Of a DNA stretch of 64,000 nucleotides, positions 53,476 to 61,242 are shown piece after piece. A program made the position numbers and the translations under genes. Under the pieces are notes generated by a model. The model worked only from the letters and a program-made list of their open reading frames with translations, was not told the origin of the DNA and did no database searches. Position 1 is the stretch's first letter. The number at the start of each line of letters is the position of its first letter. This stretch comes from Chryseobacterium indicum (GTDB lineage: Bacteria; Bacteroidota; Bacteroidia; Flavobacteriales; Weeksellaceae), in NCBI RefSeq assembly GCF_021504595.1, contig NZ_JACSGT010000001.1, forward strand, positions 2,232,001-2,296,000, in the 5' to 3' direction.

Positions 53476-53868
53476 TTATGGTTTTGGTGCAAATACTTGT
53501 TTAAAATATCTTTCAAATATTTCTCGATTTTCATGATTGAAATTCATTTCTAATCTTTCAGCTATCCCACTACCTTCTTTCCAAAGGTCAAGTTGTCCCC
53601 ATGAATGAGTAAAATAATAATCTTTTGGATCAAATATTGTAATATTGCCATATTTTGAGTATTGAATAATTCTTAAATCTGTCAAAACAAGAAATAAATT
53701 TTCTGGATTTCCAAAAAGAACACCTTTTTTTCTAATCCCAGTAATAAAGATTCTTTCTCCATTAAATAACTCTCTTAAAATATCATCAATAAGCTTTTCT
53801 TCATTAAAGAAGCCTTCAAAAGATCTAAGACCACGTTGGATTTCGGATAAATTTCTGTCTGAACTCAT
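53476..53868 (-). CDS. Hypothetical protein, possibly PH-domain-like
   Basis: I cannot name this 130-residue protein. It is soluble, with no signal or membrane segment. A stretch of alternating beta-strand character (ERIFITGIRKKGVLFG, LFLVLTDLRIIQYSKYG, NITIFDPKDYYFTHSW) followed by a C-terminal helix (NREIFERYFKQVF) resembles the bacterial PH-like (bPH) layout, where the LVLTDLRII strand is typical. It lies alone in an AT-rich patch beside a broken insertion sequence, so it may be horizontally acquired. The PH resemblance is inference from pattern only. Confidence 0.65.
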   Translation of the reverse strand: MSSDRNLSEIQRGLRSFEGFFNEEKLIDDILRELFNGERIFITGIRKKGVLFGNPENLFLVLTDLRIIQYSKYGNITIFDPKDYYFTHSWGQLDLWKEGSGIAERLEMNFNHENREIFERYFKQVFAPKP

Positions 53869-54192
53869 AAATTAGTTTTAGGTTATTAGTTTTTGTAATT
53901 TATAATCAGCAATTTAAGTATTTTTTTTAATCACTATATTAAATTTTTATTACATCCTAATAATTTTAAGTTATTAACGTATGTTATTTTTTTCAAGATA
54001 CCTGATTTAAAATTAACTACTGCATATACTATTTAATATAATTATATTATTTATGTTTTTTTAGATATAAAATGCTACAAGAATTATTAATGAAGCTTTT
54101 ATATGAAACCTCGAAGATAATACCATAATATAATAAACATTTACTAATCTATATCTTTAATTTATTCTTTTATAATCCATACTTAATTGCTT

Positions 54193-54342
54193 TTAGGCAG
54201 ATTTTATTATCCACTCTTCGGATTCAAATTTTGGGTTTAAGTCGCCTGAATATTGTGAAAATAATACTTCCGTTTCACTTCGTATAGTTGAAAACCATTG
54301 CTCCGTTGTGCATATTGAGTCATGAATTGTCCAACGTGGCAT
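54193..54342 (-). CDS. Possible small protein or gene remnant (49 residues)
   Basis: The reading frame MPRWTIHDSICTTEQW ... FESEEWIIKSA has ordinary amino-acid composition with balanced Glu, Trp and Ser, unlike random AT-rich translation, and the frame is open for about nine codons before the ATG. No start signal or family match is evident. It may be the end of a decayed gene. The rest of the 53869-54476 gap holds nothing else I can support. Confidence 0.3.
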   Translation of the reverse strand: MPRWTIHDSICTTEQWFSTIRSETEVLFSQYSGDLNPKFESEEWIIKSA

Positions 54343-54476
54343 TTCAGGATAACATTGAAATTGCTTGCTTTAGCAATTCTTAAACCATAATAGATTATAA
54401 AATATTAATGAGCAATGCATTGACAATTAAATATTTATTAAATTTAATGAACTAATAACATTTAAAAATCAAAAGC

Positions 54477-54854
54477 ATGAAAGATTCCCACATTGAATAC
54501 ATTGGAGATGAAATTTTTGATTTTGAAAGAGAAGCATTAAGCTTTATTCAGAAGAAAATTTGTACAACCTTAAAAATTTCACCTTCAACATTTCGAGACT
54601 ATAAAAAACATTTTATACAAGATACAAATGTAATTTTTGAAATTAACACTAAAGTAAATAAAGTAGACGATACATTAGAAGTATTAATTTCCCCAATAAA
54701 ATACGCAATAAGAAATGAAGATATAAAACTATTGGATGCTATATTGAGTGGACTCACAGCAGCAGTTTCTGTTAATTTTTTTCAAGGTCACCATGAAAAC
54801 AGTAAAACTATTTCAGGACAAGACACAAATAAAAAAAGCCCCTCAATTTCCTGA
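54477..54854 (+). CDS. Hypothetical protein in AT-rich island
   Basis: An unrecognised 125-residue soluble protein. The first half is helical and charged (FDFEREALSFIQKKICTTLK), followed by STFRDYKKHFIQDT, and near residue 75-100 a helix-rich segment (KYAIRNEDIKLLDAILSGLTAAV). It ends in a low-complexity tail (NKKSPSIS), the last codons of which form the left arm of the terminator hairpin, and the TGA stop lies inside the loop region. That overlap suggests that the reading frame was shortened or captured by a terminator. The base composition differs from the core genes nearby. Confidence 0.6.
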   Translation: MKDSHIEYIGDEIFDFEREALSFIQKKICTTLKISPSTFRDYKKHFIQDTNVIFEINTKVNKVDDTLEVLISPIKYAIRNEDIKLLDAILSGLTAAVSVNFFQGHHENSKTISGQDTNKKSPSIS

Positions 54855-54863
54855 AGGGGCTTT
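54835..54863. terminator. Bidirectional terminator overlapping a coding end
   Basis: AAAGCCCCT (54835-54843) pairs with AGGGGCTTT (54855-54863). It serves the convergent genes at 54477 and 54887; its left arm is coding sequence of the former. Confidence 0.85.
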
Positions 54864-54886
54864 CATTTTGCATTATCGATTGATTT

Positions 54887-57271
54887 TTATTCTCTGTTTT
54901 TCAACATGATCCAGCCGGACTGGCTCATATTGGTTTTTGATTTCGGATACTGGAAGTTAAATTTATACCAGTATGTTGCGGTTGGTAACTTTTTACCTCC
55001 CAAAGTTCCGTTCCAGATTGGGCGTTCTTTCGAGAACCTGAATAGTTCTGATCCATATCTGTCATACACTGAACCTGTGAAGTTATTAAAGTTTCCAAGA
55101 GCTGTAAGATCCAGTGTATCATTAACACCATCCTGATTTGGAGTAATTATATTTGCAATATTCAATGTGAAGAATTCTAACGCACCTACACAATGTGTAC
55201 CCACTGTTCTTACCTGAATATCATAATGTGTATTATTTATAAGCCCTATAAATACATTAGACTGCTGCCATGAAATACCGCCATCTACAGAATATTCCGC
55301 AGTCTGAGGAATATTATTAATCATCGGCACCTGCGCAGTAATTGTTAACGTATTGTTGCTGTAATCAACATTCGAAACAAATGGTGAAGCTGCTGCCATT
55401 ACTTTTGCAGTGAAAGTCTGCTGACAAAATCCATTCTTAATGGTTACGGAATAAATACCCCACTGATCTACTTCTATAGTTCTGGTAGTTGCACCCGTAC
55501 TCCATAAATAAGTGTAATTTGGTCCTGCTCCTGCGTCTAAAGTTACCCTGTCTCCCTGACACATTTCCACATCTCTCAATGAAGAACTGATTTCCGGAAC
55601 AACCTCAACGGTAACTTTTGCAGGCTGTAAAGATTTACATCCTTTTGTTCCCAATGCATATACAGAGAAAGTAGTTGTATTGTAAACTGTTGCACTTTGC
55701 GTATTGCCTGTTCCTGAGAAGTTTGCCCATTGATAAGTTACTCCACCTGTGGCAGTAAGATCAACTACTGTTCCCGGGCAGACCTTAATTTTGGATGCCA
55801 CAAGATTTGCAACAGGGGTAGTTTCTTTTGATAAAGTTAATTTAACCATCTTACTACAGAACCCGCCATTTGACACTACTACATAGAGAATCTGTCCGTC
55901 ATTACCATTATAGTGAAGAATATCCTGAATATAGTTGTTGTTCTGAGCAATTGCATCTGCCTGATTTACATAAAAATGAAATACCGCACCCGGCGTTGTA
56001 CTGATTGACGCCATAGAGTTAGTAAGATCAAACCAGGTGACATCCGGAGTTGTACAGAGCAGCAATGTAGCATCTACTGCGGCGGGTGTTGTTCCTCCGT
56101 TAATCTTAATATTGGCTTTACCCGGACAAGGACTTCCTGGGAATGAAACCTGAATTTCGTAATTCCCCGGCTGTGTTGCTGTAATGGTAGGAGAAGTAGC
56201 TCCCGGAATAGCAACTCCATTGAAAAACCACTGATATGTCATATTAGGATTACTAACGGATGCTGTTATCACCTGTGGAACATTATCACACACATTAATT
56301 TCTGGAGGTAATGTTGCTCCGGAAGGGTCTAGTAATTCTACTCCGATATTGAAAGATCCACCATCTAAAAATACAGCCGTATCGTAAATACTATCTGGTC
56401 CAAATGAGCCAAAATCCGCAACAACCATTTTAAAATGATAAGCCTGTCCTGGTACTACTGTAGCAGTAGCCTGTAAAGGAACAGTTCTTCCGTTAAAATT
56501 AGTTTCTATGTTAGCCGTATTATAGCCTCCAAAAAAGGCAACGTTTGGCGCACCACATCCCATATTTGTACCTGCAAAACTATTTTGAGGGTGAATATTA
56601 GTTACACTTACAGGTCCGGTTCCAGGTGCAGGCAGCACTGCCATATTAACATAAGGCCCTCCTGAAACAGGTTTTAGCAATAAAGCAAAAGAATCGGCAA
56701 AACTACATGGATAACTTAGCGTATATTCTTCTGATGCCATTATGTAATTAAACTTCACCTGAGATGAAGTGGGTACAAAATCAAATTCCAGAACTGCTGC
56801 ATTAGTTAATGTTCCGGTTGATCCAATTGCTGCTGCAAGATCAGGATCACTTCCTGTAGAAAGATTATCTCCAAGTGTTGATGATTCATATGTATTCCCA
56901 GCTTTTCTGGCATATCCAGTCGAAAGCACAATACCATCTTTAAAAGGAAAATTTGTAGTGCCTCTGTTAAAATATCCCCAAGCTCTGTCCGCTACATTTG
57001 GACCTTGATTCGGGCTCACCTGCACGTTGGAAACGTTGGGTGTAACACAGGAATTGGTTCCTGATGAAATCAGCACATCTTTTACCAGCTGCAAAGGGGT
57101 ATAAGCTGACGCAGGATATGTAGGAGCATTCACATCAATAAAAGCACCCGCTTTCATTGTAAGAGAGGAAGCCTTTTCTTGCTGAGGCTTTCTGTTTGTA
57201 TTTTTTTGTGAATAAAAGAGACTCGATGAGGAGACCGCAAATAAAGAAAACAATAGTAGATATCTCTTCAT
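54887..57271 (-). CDS. Secreted adhesin-like protein, choice-of-anchor L and T9SS type B end (paralogue 1)
   Basis: A 794-residue exported protein. Signal peptide to about residue 21; the choice-of-anchor L domain spans about 65-310 (LVKDVLISSGTNSC, RAWGYFNRGTTNFPFKDGIVLSTGYARKAG, FDFVPTSSQVKFNYIMASEEY, FNGRTVPLQATATVVPGQ). Ig/PKD-like domains follow (CDNVPQVITASV; CPGTVVDLTATGGVTYQW; CQGDRVTLDAGAGPNYTY). The end, NIITPNQDGVNDTLDL ... WIMLKNRE, is the gliding-motility-associated C-terminal domain (T9SS type B). It is one of three tandem paralogues and probably acts on the cell surface or is released. Confidence 0.92.
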   Translation of the reverse strand: MKRYLLLFSLFAVSSSSLFYSQKNTNRKPQQEKASSLTMKAGAFIDVNAPTYPASAYTPLQLVKDVLISSGTNSCVTPNVSNVQVSPNQGPNVADRAWGYFNRGTTNFPFKDGIVLSTGYARKAGNTYESSTLGDNLSTGSDPDLAAAIGSTGTLTNAAVLEFDFVPTSSQVKFNYIMASEEYTLSYPCSFADSFALLLKPVSGGPYVNMAVLPAPGTGPVSVTNIHPQNSFAGTNMGCGAPNVAFFGGYNTANIETNFNGRTVPLQATATVVPGQAYHFKMVVADFGSFGPDSIYDTAVFLDGGSFNIGVELLDPSGATLPPEINVCDNVPQVITASVSNPNMTYQWFFNGVAIPGATSPTITATQPGNYEIQVSFPGSPCPGKANIKINGGTTPAAVDATLLLCTTPDVTWFDLTNSMASISTTPGAVFHFYVNQADAIAQNNNYIQDILHYNGNDGQILYVVVSNGGFCSKMVKLTLSKETTPVANLVASKIKVCPGTVVDLTATGGVTYQWANFSGTGNTQSATVYNTTTFSVYALGTKGCKSLQPAKVTVEVVPEISSSLRDVEMCQGDRVTLDAGAGPNYTYLWSTGATTRTIEVDQWGIYSVTIKNGFCQQTFTAKVMAAASPFVSNVDYSNNTLTITAQVPMINNIPQTAEYSVDGGISWQQSNVFIGLINNTHYDIQVRTVGTHCVGALEFFTLNIANIITPNQDGVNDTLDLTALGNFNNFTGSVYDRYGSELFRFSKERPIWNGTLGGKKLPTATYWYKFNFQYPKSKTNMSQSGWIMLKNRE

Positions 57272-57287
57272 AATAATTTTGTTTTAA

Positions 57288-57295
57288 CAAATTTA
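57288..57295 (-). promoter_or_regulatory. -7 box before the first adhesin-like gene
   Basis: TAAATTTG on the minus strand, 17 bp before the start codon at 57271. Confidence 0.5.
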
Positions 57296-57351
57296 ACTTT
57301 TTTTTGAATATACCACACACATATTTGGCATTTTTATATAAAAAAAGCAAA

Positions 57352-57375
57352 AAAACCTCCCGGTTGGGAGGTTTT
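57352..57375 (-). terminator. Terminator after the 1201-residue adhesin gene
   Basis: AAAACCTCCC and GGGAGGTTTT pair around a 4 nt loop and continue into a T run on the minus strand, 16 bp after the stop at 57391. Confidence 0.9.
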
Positions 57376-57390
57376 CAATTTAAATATCTT

Positions 57391-60300
57391 TTAATTTCTG
57401 TTTTTCAGCAAAATCCATCCGCTTCTCAGCTCGAGTTTTTTACTGGCTGGATTTTCCCATTGTACTCTGTACCAGTAAGTAGCAGTTGGAAGCACCAGAC
57501 TTCCTCTCAACATTCCGTTCCAGAAAGTCTGGTTCTTGGAAGCTTTGAATACTTCCTGTCCGTATCTGTCGAAAATGGAAGCTGCAAAATTGTTATAATT
57601 GCTGATTCCTGTAAAATCTACAATATCATTTTTTCCATCAGAATTTGGTGTAATGGCATTGATTATAACAAATGTAAAGAACGATATGGAAGTGCTGCAT
57701 TTCGCATCTTTTACCCTTACCAGAAGATTATAATTGGCATTATCCAGTATATTGTAGAAAATATTTGAGGTCTGCCAGCTAAAACCATTATCTGCAGAAT
57801 ACTCCAGAGTTCCGCCTGTCGGGTTTGTCGTAGACAATGTTAAAACATGGTTCTCGTAAGAAATATTTGTGAATTGTGGTAATACCGGATTAATCAGCTG
57901 TGCAGAAAATACTTTAGAACAAACTCCATTACTTATCGTTACCGTATAAGTTCCCGGTGTACTTACGGAGATCGTTTGTGTTGTTGCTCCGGTATTCCAT
58001 ACATACGTATAATTTGTTCCTGCACCTGCATCTAAAATTCCTGAATCTCCGGCGCAAACATTAACATCTTTCAGAGTAGAGACAATTGCCGGTACAACCT
58101 GAATGGTAATTGAAGTAGGATTAGCCACTTTACATCCGTTTCCTCCTAACGCAAAAACAGAATAAGTAGTCGTGGATGTTGGAGATACAATTTGTGTACT
58201 TCCGTTACCCGGTAAACCTACCCATTCGTAAGTAACGCCGCCGGTTGCTGTTAAAGTGACAGATTCACCCGCGCATATTTTCATTTGAGAAGCAGTTAAA
58301 ACTGCTACAGGAGGAGCCACGATTATTGTAATGGTAGCTGGAGTCGCTGAAACACATCCATTAGCACCCACAGCAAAAACGGTGTAAGTAGTTGTAGAAG
58401 TAGGCGAAACTACCTGTGTATTTCCATTTCCTGTAAGTCCTGTCCAGTTATAGGTTGCACCGCCAGAAGCCGTTAAAGTAACAGACTCTCCGGAACATAT
58501 CTGTAATGCCGTAGAAGTTACAGTTGTTACAGGAGCTGTTGTATTTTGTGTTACCGTAACATTTGCTGTATAAGTACAATTTAAATTTCCTGGCTGGTTG
58601 ACGTTAGTTACCGTTAAAGTATATACTCCACCCGCGTTTACCACCGGAGTTAATGTATTAGCTCCAGAAACAATATTTCCACCGCCTGTTGCGGTCCATG
58701 TAATCGTAGAACCTGCAGGGATTACAGAAGGCGAAGCATTCAATGTAATCTGAGGTGTGGTACAGGTAATCTGCTGAGGCGGATTAATGGTTAAAGTGGT
58801 CTGAGGCGTAGATAAAAGCTGTAAGGTTACTACATTCTTACATCCTCCGTTCGTTACCAGAACATATATCGTTTGTCCTCCTGCACTGTTAAAAGACGCA
58901 GGATTTGCAATGGTATTCGTATTTCCGGCATTGGCGTCTGCAGCATTCAGATAATAAGCAAAAGTAACCCCTGTTGCTGTCGTAATCTGAGGCTGTGCCT
59001 CTGTTAGATTATAATTAATCCCTCCGTTCTGATAACATTTTAATAAAGTTGCATTCTGAACAGTAATAGGTTGGGTAACCTGAACCGTAATTGTGGCAGG
59101 CGTGGCAGAAACACATCCGTTCGCACCTACTGCAGTTACCGTATAAGTTGTGGTCGTTGTAGGAGAAACAGTTTGTGTAGCTCCGTTTCCGGGAAGACCT
59201 ACCCAATTATATGTAGCTCCACCGGAAGCCGTTAAAGTTACCGATTCTCCTGAACAGATTAAAACTTTTGAAGCTGTTAATCCTGTGGTTGGCGGTGCAC
59301 TGTCTCCTGTAACCGTCACATTCGCGGTTCCTGTACAGGTAAGATTTCCCGGCTGATAAGTATTAGAAATAGTTAAAGTATACGTTCCCGCCGTATTTAC
59401 CACCGGATTTAAAGTATTGGCGCCTGAAACAATATTTCCGTTTGTTGTTGTCCAGCTGAAGGTAGAACCTGTAGGATATACTGAACTCGAAGCATTTAAT
59501 GTAACCTGTGAATTCGTACATGTTAAAACTCCCGGTGTGGCAATCGTTGCTGTAATCTGAGGAGCTTTTATCAATTGTAATTCAGCAACTTTAGAACAAA
59601 AACCATTTTTAACTAAAACATACACCGTCTGTCCCGGACTTGAAAAAGCGGTCGGATTCGCAATCGTATTTCCGTTCCCCGCAGCTGCATCTGCCTGATT
59701 CACATAGTAAGCAAATGTAACTCCCGGTGTTGTACTGATTGAAGACTGCGCCGATGTTAAGTTGAAAGTAGCATTCCCCTGCGTGTAACAGGAAGTAAGT
59801 GTTGCATTCTGAACCGTCGGCGAAGTTCCTCCGACAACAGTGATGGAAGCCGTTCCCGGACATGTATTTCCGGGTAAAAATACCTGAACAGAATATACTC
59901 CCGGTTGAGTTGCTGTGTAAGAAGCATTGGTTGCTCCCGGAATCGGATTTGTTCCTAAATACCATTGATATGTAGCTCCGCCTCCCTGCACTGATGCCGT
60001 AAATGTCTGCGGAGCGTTATCACAAACATTAACTGATGAAGGAAGCGTAACTCCCGCCGGATCTAATAACTGTACCCCAATATCGAAAGATCCTGCTTCA
60101 AGAAATACCGCAGAATCGAAATTAGCATCCTGATAATCTGCCAAAACCATTTTAAAATGATAAGTCTGCCCCGGAATTACCGTTGCTGTTGCCGTTAACG
60201 GAACAGTACGACCGTTAAAATTGGTTTCAATTTGAGGAATATTATATCCTCCGAAATACGATACGTTTGCAGCTCCACAAGCTAACGGTGCTCCCGTCTG

Positions 60301-60996
60301 ATATTGTGTGGAAGGGTGAATATTGGTCACACTTACAGGACCTGCTCCTCCCGGTAAAACGGCAAGATTGGTATAAGGATCCCCTACTTTTTTCAATAAA
60401 AGTGCAAAACCGTCACTGATAGTACAAGGGAAGTTTGTCTGATATTCTTTTGAAGCAAATAAATATCTGAAACTCACTTTTGTAGAAGCCGGAACAAAAT
60501 CGAATTCGATGTAAGTCGCATCATTAAGCTGATTGTTAGGAACTCCAAGAGCTGCTGCCAAATCTGCATCTCCTCCGGAACCTAAACCGTCACTTAAAGT
60601 TCCCTGAAGATCATTTCCTGCTTTTCTCGCATATCCTGTCGTAAGAACAATTCCTTTGGCAAAAGGGAAATTAGTGGTTGCTTTATTAAAATATCCCCAG
60701 CTTCTGTTTTGGTCTGTCACTGCTAAATTAGGAGAAACAGATACATTGGTTACGTTAGCTGCGGAACATGTAGATCCTCCACTAATGAGCACATCTTTTA
60801 CCAGTTGTGTTATGCTGTATGCAGACTCCGGATAAGCCGCAGTATTTACGTCTATAAAAGCTCCGGCTTTCATATTTTCAGGGGTTTGTCTGCTAGTTAC
60901 ACCTTTTCCGTCCCTGCCCTTCTGAGCATTCGCGAAACTCCCTACAAAAACCAAAAGCAAAGCCAAAAATAAATTTTTTGTCCTCCTATTTAACAT
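57391..60996 (-). CDS. Secreted adhesin-like protein, expanded paralogue 2 with internal 251-residue tandem duplication
   Basis: A 1201-residue relative of the two neighbours: signal peptide, choice-of-anchor L domain (about 70-310), Ig/PKD-like repeats, and a T9SS type B end (NAITPNSDGKNDIVDFTG ... WILLKNRN). Its extra 400 residues come largely from a tandem duplication of a 251-residue unit (DNA 59062-59814 and 58309-59061). Each unit runs from VQNATLTSCY or VQNATLLKCY through FAYYVNQADAAAGNGNTIAN and NIVSGANTLNPVVN to CSGESVTLTASGGATYNW. A further shorter PKD-like unit (CAGESVTLTATGGVTYEW) follows. Reach from the cell surface probably depends on repeat number. Confidence 0.93.
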   Translation of the reverse strand: MLNRRTKNLFLALLLVFVGSFANAQKGRDGKGVTSRQTPENMKAGAFIDVNTAAYPESAYSITQLVKDVLISGGSTCSAANVTNVSVSPNLAVTDQNRSWGYFNKATTNFPFAKGIVLTTGYARKAGNDLQGTLSDGLGSGGDADLAAALGVPNNQLNDATYIEFDFVPASTKVSFRYLFASKEYQTNFPCTISDGFALLLKKVGDPYTNLAVLPGGAGPVSVTNIHPSTQYQTGAPLACGAANVSYFGGYNIPQIETNFNGRTVPLTATATVIPGQTYHFKMVLADYQDANFDSAVFLEAGSFDIGVQLLDPAGVTLPSSVNVCDNAPQTFTASVQGGGATYQWYLGTNPIPGATNASYTATQPGVYSVQVFLPGNTCPGTASITVVGGTSPTVQNATLTSCYTQGNATFNLTSAQSSISTTPGVTFAYYVNQADAAAGNGNTIANPTAFSSPGQTVYVLVKNGFCSKVAELQLIKAPQITATIATPGVLTCTNSQVTLNASSSVYPTGSTFSWTTTNGNIVSGANTLNPVVNTAGTYTLTISNTYQPGNLTCTGTANVTVTGDSAPPTTGLTASKVLICSGESVTLTASGGATYNWVGLPGNGATQTVSPTTTTTYTVTAVGANGCVSATPATITVQVTQPITVQNATLLKCYQNGGINYNLTEAQPQITTATGVTFAYYLNAADANAGNTNTIANPASFNSAGGQTIYVLVTNGGCKNVVTLQLLSTPQTTLTINPPQQITCTTPQITLNASPSVIPAGSTITWTATGGGNIVSGANTLTPVVNAGGVYTLTVTNVNQPGNLNCTYTANVTVTQNTTAPVTTVTSTALQICSGESVTLTASGGATYNWTGLTGNGNTQVVSPTSTTTYTVFAVGANGCVSATPATITIIVAPPVAVLTASQMKICAGESVTLTATGGVTYEWVGLPGNGSTQIVSPTSTTTYSVFALGGNGCKVANPTSITIQVVPAIVSTLKDVNVCAGDSGILDAGAGTNYTYVWNTGATTQTISVSTPGTYTVTISNGVCSKVFSAQLINPVLPQFTNISYENHVLTLSTTNPTGGTLEYSADNGFSWQTSNIFYNILDNANYNLLVRVKDAKCSTSISFFTFVIINAITPNSDGKNDIVDFTGISNYNNFAASIFDRYGQEVFKASKNQTFWNGMLRGSLVLPTATYWYRVQWENPASKKLELRSGWILLKNRN
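58309..59814 (-). repeat. In-frame tandem duplication, two units of 753 bp
   Basis: Unit 1 is 59062-59814, unit 2 is 58309-59061. Each starts at a GTT codon for Val of VQNATL and is 251 codons long. The two protein units share the order of all motifs but differ at many positions, so the duplication is not recent or has been under selection to diverge. Neither neighbour gene has a second unit. Confidence 0.85.
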
Positions 60997-61012
60997 TTTA
61001 TATTATTTTAAA

Positions 61013-61020
61013 CAAAAATA
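61013..61020 (-). promoter_or_regulatory. -7 box before the second adhesin-like gene
   Basis: TATTTTTG on the minus strand, 17 bp before the start codon; the longer context GTAGTATTTTTG resembles that before the third paralogue. Confidence 0.5.
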
Positions 61021-61120
61021 CTACTTTTTTTAATTGAATTTCAATTCGGTGCTAATTACATTATCACTAATACAATTAAATATATCATAAAAAGAGTAAT
61101 TTCAATTATCTGTAAAACGT

Positions 61121-61152
61121 AAAAAAGACCAACAAATTGTTGGCCTTTTTTC
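61121..61152 (-). terminator. Terminator after the third adhesin-like gene
   Basis: GACCAACAA and TTGTTGGCC form the stem, flanked by A and T runs. It follows the stop at 61243. The sequence between (61153-61242) shows nothing else. Confidence 0.85.
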
Positions 61153-61242
61153 TATTGATTTAAATTTTTCCCGCTCATAGTTTATCAATCTTGTGCTTAG
61201 TTTTAAAGCTGGTTCGCAAAGACTGTAACAAATTACGGATAA

